In this document: in pieces, positions 11,109 through 23,909 of the stretch
How positions within the stretch are numbered: the first letter of the stretch is position 1
How the letters are laid out: every line of letters begins with the position of its first letter
Source of the DNA: Aralia elata
Taxonomy: Eukaryota > Streptophyta > Magnoliopsida > Apiales > Araliaceae
Direction of reading: 5' to 3'
Length of the DNA: 64,000 nt
Assembly: GCA_034770075.1 (NCBI GenBank)
Contig: CM068379.1
Span: 15,933,506-15,997,505 of the forward strand
Position numbers and translations under genes: made by a program
The notes under the pieces: generated by a model
Told to the model about the DNA's origin: nothing
What the model saw: only the letters and a program-made list of their open reading frames with translations
The model's database searches: none

Positions 11109-12875
11109 TGATAGGTGCAAAATATTCTATATTTTTAGTTCCTTTATGCATAGTATTATTATATGTTTTCTGTGTTTATGAGCTTAATTAAGGTGTTTAT
11201 AGATTTTATAAAGAATTGATGTGATTTTGCAAATATAGAGTTTAATGCTGAGTTTTATGTTGTTTTGCAGAATATTCTACGATCGCTGGGTAAGACTCTA
11301 CGTTCGTAGTGTTAGGGTGCAGTCTGGCAGCTCTATGATTGTAGGAAGGCTAGGCAGAGTTGTTCGACGATTTCTAGTTCCACTCTACGATTGCCGAGAT
11401 TCACTTTACGACCAGGCTCACATCACTCTACGTTTTCAGTCCAGCGGCGAAGTTACTCTACGTCTGACGAGAGTTACTCTACGATAATGCTCATTACTCT
11501 ACGATTGGCAAGTTTACTCGGCAGCTAGTTACTCTACGATTCCGAGGTTTACTCTACGATCGCGATAAGTGCTGGTGCGGAGTATATTCTATATTTTGCT
11601 GAGAGAGTGTTACTCTACGATTTTGGTCGACATGCAGATTTCCGATTCTGAGTAGGATTTGAAACATTGAAGCTTAAAGATATGATTCCTAACAGGATTT
11701 AGAGATGAAATTACAATCATAGAAGGAAACTACATCTGATTATGGGAAGTAGAGTGTGTTATGGAATCTGAGTTGAAGATAAATATGGAAACTGAAGAAG
11801 AATTGGAAAAGGAAACTGAGCAAGACCTGGATTTGGAAACTAAATCTAAATTGATAAGGAAGCTACTTAAAGCTGGATTTCAGAGATTGAGAAGGATTTA
11901 GAATCCTACCATATCTGCAGAGTGAAGACTTCTGAAGTAGAGTTGGATTAGAATTCTTCTAGGGTTTCAAAGCATCTATAAATAACTTTCACTTGTAATC
12001 AGTTATAAACATCTTGGAACATCTTGAACATCCTGAATTATCATCATAGATCATATTTTATTTAGCATGTTAGCGTAGTTTATTTTTATTCAGTTCTAAG
12101 GGGATGTGGAACCTTATTTTCAGTTAATAGTATAATTGAGTTTCATTATTGATTCCTTCGTATATGAGATTTATTCTGATAATATGTTTTAACTGTTTAT
12201 ATGTTATTTGATCTGATTAATTTGATGTGACCAGTTAGATTAATCTGATTAATATCATCTGCTAGATTCAGGAATAGTATTACGTAATTGATATTGTTTC
12301 TAATCGTAGGTAGCAGTTAGTAATACTGATTGTGGTCAAGCTTTTGGTTTATTGCTATGGTTATCAGAAAACAAGTTAAACAATCTGAGCTTATGTGTTT
12401 GTTGCTTAGAATAGTCTAATTCCTTAGTTCTTAATGCAACTGTTATATTAAATCTAGAGAGCTTATTCTAGGTTGTATAATGTTAGAATCTTGTGAAGAG
12501 CTTGTTTCATTAAGTGATAATCTAAGAGGAATTTCGGGTAACAGAGCTTGTTGTTGCCTAGGGCTATTAATCTTATAGAAGGGAGAGATAATGTTAACTT
12601 GATTACACTGTTTCTGTTAATTAGTGGAATTGAGCTGAAGAACTGAAACTTTAATTTATTTGATTATCTTTATTATTTGAATTTTATTTTCTTTAGTAAA
12701 TCATAATTCAAAACACCCTAATTCTTTATTTATTATTTTCAGTTAGAAATATTAGAATAAATTCAAAGCAATATCATTCTCTGTGGGATCGACCCTTATT
12801 TGCCACTGTGCTTATTATTTGAATTTGTAGAGTAAAGTGAGGTTTATTTTTGAATTGCTTAACGACAACTTCCTA
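11109..12875 (+). repeat. 5' LTR of TR-GAG element 2
   Basis: It runs from TGATAGGTGCAAAATATTC to ACAACTTCCTA (the final CA has become TA), 1767 bp. The split 3' LTR (275 + 1493 bp) gives 1768 bp. It contains about a dozen CTCTACGAT-type words between 11275 and 11640, and a long AT-rich 3' half. Confidence 0.9.
11275..11640 (+). repeat. CTCTACGATC word array in TR-GAG LTR
   Basis: About twelve copies of (A)CTCTACG, mostly ACTCTACGATT or ACTCTACGATC, are spaced 20-40 bp apart. CTCTACGATC is half of the perfect palindrome CTCTACGATCGTAGAG. The array is repeated in the 3' LTR (16315-16430 and 44275-44520). The same word fills Ty1-copia LTRs further right, in the opposite orientation. Confidence 0.85.
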
Positions 12876-12880
12876 AATTT

Positions 12881-12898
12881 TGGCGTCGCTGCCGAGGA
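12881..12898 (+). promoter_or_regulatory. Primer binding site (tRNA-Asp-like)
   Basis: TGGCGTCGCTGCCGAGGA lies five bases after the LTR. It differs by about three transitions from the tRNA-Asp-type site TGGCGCCGTTGCCGGGGA of Athila elements. Confidence 0.75.
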
Positions 12899-13146
12899 GT
12901 GATTATCTGTTTTGATTTATTCTTTGTTTCTTTCCTTTTATTTTATTTTATTTTATTTACTCAATCCTGTCACTCTATTGAATTGAAATTTGATCCAGAG
13001 ATAAAAAAAATAGCAAGGAGGCTGAGAAAGAGAATTGTAGAGCCAAAAGCACAACTGCAGATTTAGAAGAAGCTTTTGTTCCATCACTTGGTCTTAACAT
13101 AACACTGAAATTGCTGCAAAATAATTCATCTATTGAAGAAGAAGAG

Positions 13147-14946
13147 ATGGCTAGTCCCAACAATAGGACTTTGAAAGAACTAGTTAATCCTGATCTTTAT
13201 CAACCATCCTTGTGTATTGAATATCTTACTTTAGATGCTGCTTTTGAATTAAAATCAGGACTAATTCATCTTTTGCCTACTTTTCGTGGTCTTACAGGTG
13301 AAGATCCATACAAGCATTTAAAGGAGTTCCATGTGGTGTGTTCAACCATGAAGCTACAAGGAGTGACAGAGGAACAAATCAAACTTAGAGCTTTTCCATT
13401 CTCATTAGCAGATCTGGCAAAAGAGTGGTTATACTATCTACCTTCAGGAGCAATTCAATCATGGACAGATATGCAAAAGTTATTCTTAGAGAAGTACTTT
13501 TCTGCTTTAAAAGTTGCCAACATAAGGAAGAAGATATGTGGAATCAAACAGTTCAATGGAGAAACTCTTTATGATTACTGGGAAAGGTTTAAGAAGTTAT
13601 GTTCCAGCTGTCCACCTCACCAAATTGATGATCAACACCTAATCCAATACTTTTGTGAGGGACTGTTGCCAATGGATATGAGTATGATTGATGCAGCTAG
13701 TGGAGGAGCACTAGTAGATAAAACACCAAAAGCTACAAGGAATTTAATTACAAACATGGCAGCTAACTCTCAGCAGTATGGAACCAAGATGAATCATACA
13801 CATACAAGGTTGAATGATGTAAGCACTGATCATATTGGGCAACAAATATCTGATTTAACTGCTTTAGTTCGACAGATAGTTGCAGGGAATATGCAAAAAG
13901 TAAGAATATGTGAAATTTGTTTAAAGTCAGAGCATAATACAGATGATTGTCCAATACTGCAAGAGGATGCCATTGTTCATCAAGTCAATGCTGTGGGGAC
14001 ATTCCTAGGACAACATCAACAGCAATATGATCCTTATTTTGACACTTACAATCCAGGATGGAGAAATCATCCCAACCTGAGCTGTGAGGACAATAGGTAG
14101 CCTGATTTTCAACAGATGCAACATCAGTACCAACATGAACAAGCAGCTCCTTCTAGTTTTGTACCATCTCTTGAGGATATGTTTAAAGCTTTCATAACCC
14201 AAGCACAACAGTTTCAGGAGGAAACAAAGACTTCCATACACCAGTTGGAGAATCAAGTTAGTCAGCTCGCTGCAACAGTTGGTAGACTAGATTCTCAGGA
14301 CTCAGGGAGGTTACTCTCATAGACAGTTGTCAATCCAAGAGAGAATGTAAGTACAATTATCTTGGGAAGTGGAGCGGTTGTATATCAGGAAGAACATTTA
14401 GTGCTTTCATTACAAAACAAGTCAGATAATGTTAACACAGATAACTGGCCTATGGATGACTGTGAAGTTCCCAGGCGTAAATTGCACCCTCTTTCTGAGT
14501 GTAAACCAGTGCTTCCTTTTCCTCATGTTTTAACAAAGAGATACAAAGTTGGAAAACATTCAGAGTTATATACAGATGAGTATGAAGAATTCCTGGCAGA
14601 ATTGGAGAAGAGGGGACAAGAGCTAAATAATATTGAGAAGAATGCCAAAGAGGAGATAGAGGTGGATGAATTGCTAATTCCGACAGATTTTTACAATGAA
14701 AACATGGATAATACACTGATTGATGAATGCAAAGATACCTTGGCTATGGAGTTTAATGATGAAGAGTTTCAGATCAATGATTATGAGGTTATGAGGTATC
14801 TTGGTATTATTAATTTTGTTTTTGCTATTGATGTTTTTGACCCTATAATGCAGAAATCTTTTGAGCCAATACAACAGGAGGATTTGAGGACTGTAGTTTC
14901 TAATGGCTGGGAGATAGAGGAAGATGTAATAATGGAGCAGAATTAA
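13147..14946 (+). pseudogene. gag: gag of TR-GAG element 2, two in-frame stops
   Basis: One frame runs about 600 codons from the ATG at 13147 (MASPNNRTLKEL) to TAA at 14944. Residues about 40-190 are the Athila-type retrotransposon gag domain (AFELKSGLIHLLP, EDPYKHLKEFHVVCS, KEWLYYLPSG, LFLEKYF). CEICLKSEHNTDDC gives a zinc-knuckle-like CCHC at about residue 256. An acidic C-terminal part follows. Two TAG stops (14098 and 14320) break the frame; both would be CAG before a C-to-T change. Upstream of the ATG, sequence encoding FDPEIKKIARRLRK resembles the usual Athila gag start but is broken, so the original start was further upstream. The product would form the particle shell. Confidence 0.85.
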
Positions 14947-15634
14947 GCTTTGAAAGTTGCTCCTAATTTAGAATTGGAACCATTACCAGCTCACTTGCAG
15001 TTTAAAAGTCCAATTACATAGATTGAGAGAGGAATGGTGTCAAGCCAATGACATTAAACAAGGGCAGCTACTTGGAAGGCAACCCAAGATTCAGATTTAA
15101 TTTTCTATCCCCTTTACTTTTTATTTTTAGTTGCATGCTAGTTAGTAGTACTTTCTTTTTGCATGATTTTCTTACATTGGGGACAATGTAAAGTTTGAGT
15201 GTGGGGGAGGGGTTTAGGATTATTATTTAGGATTATTGTGTTAAATATGATGCTTATGTTTGAAAATTTTTCTGACTCTACGATCATAGTGTTATGCTGA
15301 GCTTTTAAAGGTTAAAATCGTAGAGTGAATATTAATGCTTATTTGTAGAATTTGATTTGATCCTTTATTAACTGATAAACAATGATAACTTGGTTAGGAT
15401 CTATATGAACTGATTTTGAATTGGGATCGCTTTGCATGGATACTTGAATACGGGATACATGATTACTTGACTAAGTTATTTGTGGGATTATACTTTGTGC
15501 ACTGATTTTGAGATTTGAGACTTGTTTAAACTGTTATTTTGTTTGCAGAACCTTGTGCAAGAAAAATCTTTGAAAAAAATGCGAAATTGTGAAAAATTGC
15601 AAACTGAAAAAAATGCAGATGTCTTGTGGTGGTT
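14947..15634 (+). other. 3' non-coding module: hairpins and extra purine tract
   Basis: There is a CTTGGAAGGCAACCCAAG hairpin at 15071-15088 (one mismatch), a TTACATTGGGGACAATGTAA hairpin at about 15171-15190, and a GAGTGTGGGGGAGGGG purine tract at 15197-15212. The order is the same as in element 1. At 15280-15330 a CTCTACGATC word and its complement ATCGTAGAG face each other. There is no coding sequence. Confidence 0.65.
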
Positions 15635-15793
15635 GAGAAGGAGCGTAAAACGCACTCACCCATAAACACAAACGCGAGAAGGAGCATAAAACGCACTCAC
15701 TGGAAAGTAAATAAGTGAGATGGAGAATAAAATGCACTCACTTGAAAGGAAAAAAATGTGAAAGGTGAAATGGAGCATAAAATGCATCCACCT
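15635..15793 (+). repeat. Hairpin array (GGAGCGTAAAACGCACTC type), four copies
   Basis: Copies lie at about 15635-15660, 15675-15700, 15716-15741 and 15765-15793. The first is fully paired. The others show single- and double-arm changes (GAGCATAAAACGC, GAGAATAAAATGC, GAGCATAAAATGC). The array is homologous, including its flanks, to 709-870 and 51543-51616. Confidence 0.7.
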
Positions 15794-16155
15794 AAAGAAA
15801 GTCTGTTGGTTCTGTGGGTCAAAACTTTTTGCAAATTTTTGCAGGATATTCAGGTTTTAAGTTTTGAGGTAGTGTGCACAATTGTTGTTCCATATAAACT
15901 TGGTTGGGTATTTGTGTTGATCATATGATAGATATTTGTGTGGATATATTCTGATTTGGATAATATTTTGTGGGGAATGATATAGTTGTTATTGTGAGTT
16001 GGTTGATGAGGTGTTGGTCAAGTTTCTGTGATAGGTGTTATTATTCCATGATGTTTAGTTGAAGACCTTTGAAAGTTTGGTTGAATGAGTCAGATAAGTT
16101 TTTGATTCCTGTTCAATTTACATGAGGACATGTAAAGACTAAGTGTGGGGAAATT
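15794..16155 (+). promoter_or_regulatory. Spacer and polypurine tract of element 2
   Basis: AT-rich spacer ends in AAGTGTGGGGAAATT directly before the 3' LTR at 16156. Nothing else is recognisable in it. Confidence 0.65.
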
Positions 16156-16430
16156 TGATAGGTGCAAAATATTCTATATTTTTAGTTCCTTTATGCTTAG
16201 TATTATTATATGTTTTCTGTGTTTATGAGCTTAATTAAGGTGTTTATAGATTTTATAAAGAATTGATGTGATTTTGCAAATATGGAGTTTAATGCTGAGT
16301 TTTATGTTGTTTTGCAGAATACTCTACGATCGCTGGGTAAGACTCTACGTTCGTAGTGTTAGGGTGCAGTCTGGCAGCTCTATGATTGTAGGAAGGCTAG
16401 GCGGAGTTGTTCGATGATTTCTAGTTCCAC
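16156..16430 (+). repeat. 3' LTR of element 2, left part
   Basis: The first 275 bp of the LTR, with about five differences from the 5' LTR. It is broken after TCCAC (16426-16430), which is repeated at 44270-44274 on the far side of the Tekay insertion. Confidence 0.92.
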
Positions 16431-19133
16431 TGTGATGAACGAGAATTTTTGTAACTTATTTTAAATATTTATTGAATTAAATAAATATTTTCCGATGATT
16501 TAATTCTTGAGTTAATTGATTAATCGATGAATTTGTGGTAGATTAATTTAATTATATGTGTTACAATAATTATATTAATGTAGAGAATTTTTATATTTAA
16601 AATATGTGTTTAATTGAATTTATTTGATTAAATACATTATTTAAATGAGTATAATGTTATTCCTAATTAATTTATTTATTAATTAGAGAATTAGTAAATT
16701 GTCATTATTAATAAATGAGAATTTTATTTATATGACTATGTGATTTAATGAAGAATTATTCTATTTTATTTTATTTGATTTTAGTGAGATTATTTAGTTG
16801 ATTAAAGTGTGACATGAAACTATATAATAAGTTATTTATTAAAATAAATTAGAAGGAAGAATTATTAAGCAAGCCAAACGAGGCTTTAAAGGGAGTTGGG
16901 GTCAGTTAACCATTATGGATTAACTGACACCCATTATTATATCAGTTTCTTTTTATTATACGTATTTCTATTTTATGCATCAGTTTCCAAAAGTTTATAC
17001 AGAGAGAACTTAGAGAGAAATTTAGAGAAAAACTGTGAGGGAAGAAAGAAAAGTGAAGAATTGAAAGTTCCTTGTCATCATCTTGCATAATCTAGCATAA
17101 TTATCAAAGGTAATTCTTCTAATTTAAGTTTTAATTCATACTCTGAAAGTTCTTCCATGATTATACGTGTTTTGAGTTTTCTGTGAAAGACTAAATTAGC
17201 GATTAACGCATGATATGATTATATGTATGTTACTATGTGATTATAACATGATTGATACCATGTAGGCATGATTTAAAGTGATTAAATCCATGTAATTATG
17301 CTTAATTGAGTTTTTCAAAAGTTATAGAGTATGAAAATTGTATGTCTGGTCCTCATGTACAAATTATATGCTTTAAATGGTTTATGTAACTTGAAATTGA
17401 TAGTTGGGTATAATTATGCATGTTTAAATGAACAATACAGAGTTCAAACGGATTAATTTGGCCAATAAACGAGATTACTGTGATTAATTTTGTTAACTGT
17501 ATCAAAACTCTAAATAAGTATGAACAATTAGATTTTTGGTCTTTAATTGGGTTGTATAGATTATCTGTGATGTTAAAATCACTGTTTATGGAATGGGTTT
17601 TGATTTCATACCATATATGATAATTGGGCATGTTTAATTTGATGTACGAATAACAAAATGGGAAATTTTTGGCCTATTTCTGCGTTCTTCGCGAACTGCA
17701 GAAACTGGAATTCGTAATTCTCGCCCCGACGAGAATTTTGTGAAGGGATTTCTCGCCCCGGCGAGAATTTTGTGAAGCAATTCCTCGCCCCGGCGAGATT
17801 TTTGTGAAGAGCTTTCCCGCCCCGGCGGGAATTTAAAAAAAAAAAAGTGAGTAAAAAGACGAGAGTAAAAATTTTATTCTTTCTTTGTGTTCATGGTATG
17901 AAATCGTGGTTATATCTAAAGCTTAGGCTAACGTATAAAATGAATGTTAAATTACTGTGAAAGGTGGTAGCATAAGCCCATTGATTATTCGGTGTCAGCT
18001 ATTAAAATCAAATTAGATGAGAATGAGTTCTGAAGTGTTTATAATACTGTAACTAATTATTGTTACTGTTTTATAAACGGAATGTATAGGTTGATTACAG
18101 AAACGTGAGTCTTAAATTTATAGTCTACGCACGAGGCAAGTATCTTATCCATACTTTTACGTTTACGCAAGTTTCTAAATTTCGTTATCATAGAATACAA
18201 GCTTCATAATGCTATTACTTCCTGAGCAAGTTATTGTTTCTATTCCATTCAATTTCATGGATTCAATGAGACATTTTTAATTTCCTCTTTGTAATGCTTC
18301 AGTTATATAGAACGTATTCAATCGTACCTTTTGTGAGATTTAGTTTTGATTCTCGAATTATTCCTTTTGAACCTTGATTGACTAGCGAACCCTTATTGAT
18401 TCGACTAGTCCATAGTTGATGAGCGTTCTAAATTCTAGAAACGTTATTGAAGTAAATCCAAACCAAACTTCCTTTGGTGCGGACTCCGATGTCAAACTGA
18501 GATGAACAACCCTTATATAGGGGATTTTATTTACGCGTTAGCGTTAAGATGTTGTGCACAAACATGGTACAAAGGGCTGATCCCCCTGAGTACGAGAAGA
18601 AAGGTCCATATAGTCTTACGACTGTTAAAGGTTTAAAGTAGAAATACTTGATAACCTGGGACATAGTTCGTGGTCTTAAGACCCTCAGACGTTCTTTTGA
18701 ATCTTGTTTTACATTCTTGACTCAAAAGCTAAATCTTCAATTATTCGATATCCGTTGATTATTTCGCATGTTATTATTGTCGTTGTTATTATACTTGCTG
18801 GGAAATCATTGCTCACTCTTGCATAATAACATTGCAGCTAAAGTTGAAAGAAATGATGAGCCGTCCACTAGTAAGGGCAAAGGCAAAGCAAACAAGTGAT
18901 GAAGAATTGCTTTATGTGTTAAAGTGATGATTATGTAATAGACTTATTTTATGTTTTCCGCACTGATGTTTATTTAAGGTTAGATGACCTGAGATTTGTT
19001 TATGAATGATATTGTAACCCTCTAATGGGAGATTTCTATTTCTATTCAAGTATTTTCATTTAAATTTGAATGGGTAGTTAGATGTGATGTGATGTTTTTG
19101 GATTATGAACACCAAATCTTGAGGAAACTAAGT
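16431..19133 (+). repeat. 5' LTR of the Tekay element, 3' end missing
   Basis: It matches the 3' LTR (41547-44269) from its first base up to AAACTAAGT at about 19133, but the last 22 bp of the 3' LTR (ending GGTGTCACA) are absent. No tRNA-Met-type primer site follows. A small deletion therefore removed the LTR end and primer site. ORF-like stretches inside (16896-17090 and minus 17353-17631) recur in the 3' LTR at 42012 and 42469 and are not genes. Confidence 0.8.
17717..17834 (+). repeat. Four tandem CTCGCC-CC-GGCGAG hairpins in Tekay LTR
   Basis: Four units of about 33 bp each hold one hairpin and an ATTTTGTGAAG spacer. Unit 2 reads CTCGCCCCGGCGAG and unit 4 reads CCCGCCCCGGCGGG, a matched change in both arms. 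The array is repeated at 42833-42950 in the 3' LTR. Confidence 0.9.
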
Positions 19134-19231
19134 GATGTGTTAAATGTTTAATATGAATTGTTTGAGTTAAATGTTGAACACTTGAGAAAATTGAGTGTTA
19201 ATCTAATAAGCGCATATTCTTGAACAGAATT
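19134..19231 (+). other. Short leader before Tekay gag
   Basis: 98 bp of AT-rich DNA lie between the broken 5' LTR and the gag ATG. No primer binding site is visible. Confidence 0.5.
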
Positions 19232-21918
19232 ATGTCGCCAAGAAGAGCTGGACGACCCAGTCAACAACCACCCCCTGAGGGGTCCACTAACAACAATAAC
19301 AATAATCCACCCGATGTTAACCCAGTTGAACAACTAGTGAATCTTTTAACTGGAGCTTTTGCCAATCAATCGCAAGCTCACGCTACGACCTTTAAGGACT
19401 TTAAGGCCGTTGGTCCCCCTGAGTTTAAGGGTTCCCTGAACCCGATCGAAGCCCAAACTTGGGTAATGGAAATGGAGAAAGTATTTGACGTTGCTAGGGT
19501 TAGTTAAGACCAGAAGACTGCCTTCGCAACGTTTATGCTTAAGTCAGAAGCTAGTTATTGGTGGCAAGCGAATAAGGTTCGAGGAGGTCAGGGTGTAATC
19601 GCATGGGAGAGATTTAAGGAGATGTTGTTTAAGATGTACTTCCCGACGAGCTCGCGTAACCAAATAGAGATTCAATTTCTAGAGCTGAAACAAGGTACCA
19701 TGACTGTACCGGAGTACGCGAAGAAGTTCAATGAGTTGGCTAGGTTCGCAACTTATCAAGTAAATACGGATGAGAGGAAAGCAAGGAGGTTTGAGCAAGG
19801 GTTGAAGCCGTGGTTGTATAGCAAGGTGTCAATGTTCCAATTGAACACTTTTGCTGGAGTATTGGAAAAGGCGATCATCGCAGAAGGTGGGAGTGATGCC
19901 CTAACTAAGTATAACCAAGAACAGAAGAAGAAGGGTGAAAATGAGAATAATAAGTCAAGTGGTAGTAACAGTGGTGGTCACAACAACAAGAGGAAGTGGA
20001 ATGATAACGGATCTGCTGGAAGTCAATAGGGAGGTCAGAAGAAGAAGATAGAAGCGTGTGTTACATGTGGGAAGAATCACATAGGTATTTGCCTGAAGGG
20101 GAAGAGGGTGTGCTACAATTGCAACCAGGAGGGCCACATAGCTCCGAATTGTCCGAATCCGAAGAAGGGCGCTTGTTTCACATGTGGATCGAAGGATCAT
20201 TTGGCTAGGGATTGCCCCAGGAAAGCAGCAGCAGGAACAGGATCGGGAGGAAATAAGGGAAACAGTGGTGGTAGTACGTTGGCTATAACCGGATCAACAC
20301 CAACAAATCGACCTACTGCAAGAACTTTCAACATGACCGTGCAAGATGCCGTCCAGTCTCGCGATGTGGTGTCAGGTATCATTCCGATCAATAATATAGA
20401 TGCTTATGTATTGTTTGATTCGGGTGCTACTTGTTCATTTATATCCGATGACTTTGCTAAGAACTTAGATTTTCCTAAGGAGGAATTAGACTACCCTTTG
20501 AACATAGAAATTGCGAATAGGGAGGTAATTCCTGTTAGGTACGTACACAAGAACTGTAGAGTGAACATTAAGGGAAACGTGATGACAGTAGATCTGATCC
20601 CAATCAAACTTGGGGAATTTGACGTTATTTTGGGTATGGATTGGCTATTCAATTATGGAGCGATAATTGATTGCCAGAAGAAACGTATTAACCTTATGAC
20701 TCTATCAAAGGTAGTATTTTACGGCAGCAAATCGCCTAGACAAGCGAGTTGTCTGACGATGATGCAGGCCAGGAAGTTGTTAAGACAAGGCTGTGTGGGA
20801 TACTTAGCCTACATAGTTGATACTCGAAAAGAGAGTCCGAAATTAGAAGAGATACTTGTCGTAAGGGACTTTGTAGACGTCTTTCCAGACGATTTGCCAG
20901 GACTTCCGCCAGATAGGGAAGTTGAGTTTGTAATCGATTTAGCGCCAGGAACTTCCCCGATATCGAAAGCTCCGTACCATATAGCCCCAGTAGAGATGAA
21001 AGAATTGATGGTGCAGCTACAAGAACTTTTAGATAAGAAGTATATTCAGCCGAGCGTATCACCGTGGGGAGTGCCGGTGTTGTTTGTTAAGAAGAAGGAC
21101 GGATCGATGCGACTTTGCATTGATTACAGGGAATTGAACAAGGTCACGATTAAGAATAAATACCCGTTGCCAAGAATCGACGACTTGTTTGATCAGTTGA
21201 AAAGAGCTAGATATTTCTCGAAGATAAATTTGAGGAGTGGGTATCATCAGTTGAAGGTGAGGAAGGAAGATGTACCGAAGACAGCGTTTAGGACTCGTTA
21301 CGGTCACTACGAGTTTCTGGTGATGTCATTTGGTCTAACGAATGCTCCTGCAGCATTCATGGACTTAATGAACAGGGTGTTTAAGCCGTTTTTGGACAAG
21401 TTTGTAGTAGTATTCATTGACGATATTCTAATTTACTCCAAAACCAAGGAAGAGCATGCAGAATATTTGAAGTTGACATTGGAAGTGTTAAGAAGAGAGA
21501 AGTTGTACGCTAAATTTTCAAAGTGTGAATTCTGGATTGAATGAGTGCAATTTCTTGGACATGTGATTGACAAGGATGGGATTTCGGTGGATCCGTCAAA
21601 GGTTGAAGCAGTGCTTAACTGGGATCAGCCGAAAACGCCATCGGAAGTAAGGAGTTTCCTCGGATTAGCGGGTTACTACAGGAGATTCATTCAGGATTTT
21701 TCCAAAATCGCGACTTCGTTAACGAATTTGACTAGAAAGACGGTGAAGTTCGTTTGGACGGAGAAGTGTGAGGAAAGTTTTCAAGAATTAAAGAAGAGGT
21801 TGAGTACGGTGCTTGTGTTGTCCCTACCGGATAACACAGGAAATTTTGTGGTGTACAGTGATGCGTCGCATAAAGGACTAGGCTGTGTGCGGTAAGGTCA
21901 TTGCGTATGCGTCACGAC
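19232..21918 (+). pseudogene. gag-pol: Tekay gag-protease-RT-RNase H, left part of a broken polyprotein
   Basis: Starts at ATG 19232 (MSPRRAGRPSQQ) and stays in one frame to about 21890. In order: an Asn-rich N-terminus; the gag domain to about residue 220 (YWWQANKV, PEYAKKFNELARF); two CCHC zinc knuckles (CYNCNQEGHIAPNC, CFTCGSKDHLARDC) at about 294-330; protease with VLFDSGATCSF at about 393; RT with FIDDILIYS at about 728; and the start of RNase H (VVYSDASHKGLG). Stops interrupt it at 19505 (TAA), 20027 (TAG) and 21542 (TGA), each explicable as C-to-T from CAA, CAG and CGA. A deletion of roughly 11 bases shifts the frame at about 21890, just before the Ogre insertion at 21918/39609. Confidence 0.9.
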
Positions 21919-23889
21919 TGTAGACACCCAAATTTTGCGTTTCCTTCTACTAACCTTGACAGGAGGGCGAAATCGTTAATTGAACCAGCTTGCGGGAGCA
22001 AAAGAGCGGGCACAAGGGCGAGCGCCCGGCACCGCCGCAATGATTTGGGCAGCTCAAGTCGACGTGACAGCAGGGCCGTCCGAGGCAGGCATTTCCGAAT
22101 GAGGTGGCACGTCTCCCGGAAATTCCCGGACTGCGGAATACGAGCCTGTCAGCGAAAACCGACGTTGCGGTACGAAAATCGAGGCGTGGCACGAAAATCG
22201 AGAAAGTCAAGCCCGCCAGCCGCGGATAGATCTGCGGCCAAGTGGGTGCGCCAGCACGGAAACCAGGAAATCAGCACTACCAGCTGAGTGCGATGGGAGG
22301 CGTGCCAGCTGGCCAGCCTATTTAAGCCAGCTCCAGGCAGCATACAGGAGGTTCAGCAATTGTAAGGAAGAAGGAGAATACAGCAGCAGCCAACTCGGAA
22401 ATTGAGGAAGAAATAGCTAGATTTTGCAATCAAATAGGAAGAAAAGAGAGAAAAAAGAGAGGAATAATTTTCTTTTGATTTGATTGTATCAAATAGATTC
22501 TTTCCTTCTATTCAAATACATCAAGTTCACATCCATTTGGATATCAATTGCAAGGGATTATGGGTGAAGTTTCCATCGGAATAAAACTCTTCCTAACAAC
22601 CCGATGATATGCGTTCATTAATTTCTTTGTTTGTTTTAAGGTGTTATATTTGGTATCAATTCCTTTAAATCGTTATTTTAGGATGTCTTGGTATTGTTAG
22701 ATTATCCGGGTTGGTTTATTTTCTTGTAATATCCAATTGTTTGTGTGTGGATATTTGGTTGTGAGCCTAGGAAAGCGACCCCGTGGTCCAAATCCGATGA
22801 TGGACATGTCTTGATGTATGTAGCGGGTAGGATGTAGCCTCTTTGTAAATATGTAATCGTTGGGCCTTAAAACGACGCTAAGGCGAAAATCGTGTTTAAG
22901 GCCCCCGAAATAGTGAAATTGGTGATTGTTGGCGTTCGGGGATATTTTGATGGCTTACATGCCCAATGAATAGCCCCGACGCGTGTTTATGCTTGATTTG
23001 ATTTATGACACGAAATTGATTTCAAAGCTAAATGATAAGATTTTCATAAAATCAATCAAAGTAGGATATTAGAATCACGAGGTTAAAATTTGAGAAATGT
23101 TAATGAATGTCGATTCCTATCTAACGAGAAAGCTAAAGAAGGATCGTTTTCCAAAACATCACACAAAAAATGATTTTATAAATAAAATGACGTTTTATTA
23201 AACCATTGTATATAGGGTTAAAGAGATTCTAGAAATTGCCCATCATTTTATGAAAGCAACGTATAGATCTTGATTCCTATTTAGACAAAGGTTTAAAGCT
23301 CTTATCTTGCCAAAACGACATTTAATGAAAATCTCATAGTTTTGGACAATTAAAATCAAACCTTTCTCATAAAGAATAAAGCTTTCTCGTGTATACCGAA
23401 AAGACATTCCGAAACGTTCTCAAATTAAAAGCACGATTTTCCCTAAAATCCAAATGACTCTTTCATACAAACCCACCACAACATTTACATAGGCACACAT
23501 ACACACACACACGCATACCTACACACACACATTCATGAATTAAAGGATAGGAAAGCATCAAGATTGCGGTAACCGTGTTTCACGGAAGTCGAGGGGTGCC
23601 TAACACCTTCCCCTCACTTAAACAAGCCCCCGAACTCGATGAATCTCGATTCGCAGACCAATTAATTCGGAGTCACACATGAGCCAGCGATTTATAAAAA
23701 ACGAAAACTCGGATGAGTTGGTACATCCATTTCAAATATACCAACTGGCGACTCTGGTTAATTGGCTCATCATAAAAACGATCTTTCAAAACCCCGTCGA
23801 CCTCAATGCCGACCTTTTCCAAAAAATCATCTAAACCAAAAGGCTAAAATTGGAAAAGAGACAGAGAAATCGAAAACCCGGCGTCGACA
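21919..23889 (+). repeat. 5' LTR of the Ogre element
   Basis: 1971 bp, against 1979 bp for the 3' LTR. It contains GCCGCGGATAGATCTGCGGC at 22219, a CA-rich patch near 23500, and a PBS-like ACTGGCGACTCTGGTT at about 23744, 140 bp before the true LTR end. ORF-like stretches near 21901-22343 occur identically in both LTRs and look non-coding. Confidence 0.93.
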
Positions 23890-23891
23890 GC

Positions 23892-23909
23892 TGGCGACTC
23901 TGCTGGGGA
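23892..23909 (+). promoter_or_regulatory. Primer binding site (tRNA-Arg-type)
   Basis: TGGCGACTCTGCTGGGGA lies two bases after the LTR; it is the site type used by Ogre/Tat elements. Confidence 0.88.

Noticed and set aside
16896..17631. Open frames in the Tekay 5' LTR recurring at 42012-42747
   Set aside because: They occur in both LTR copies, are short, have no family resemblance and follow LTR homology.
21901..22343. Open frames at the start of the Ogre LTR (also at 37363-38054)
   Set aside because: GC-rich LTR sequence open in several frames at once on both strands; no domain pattern.
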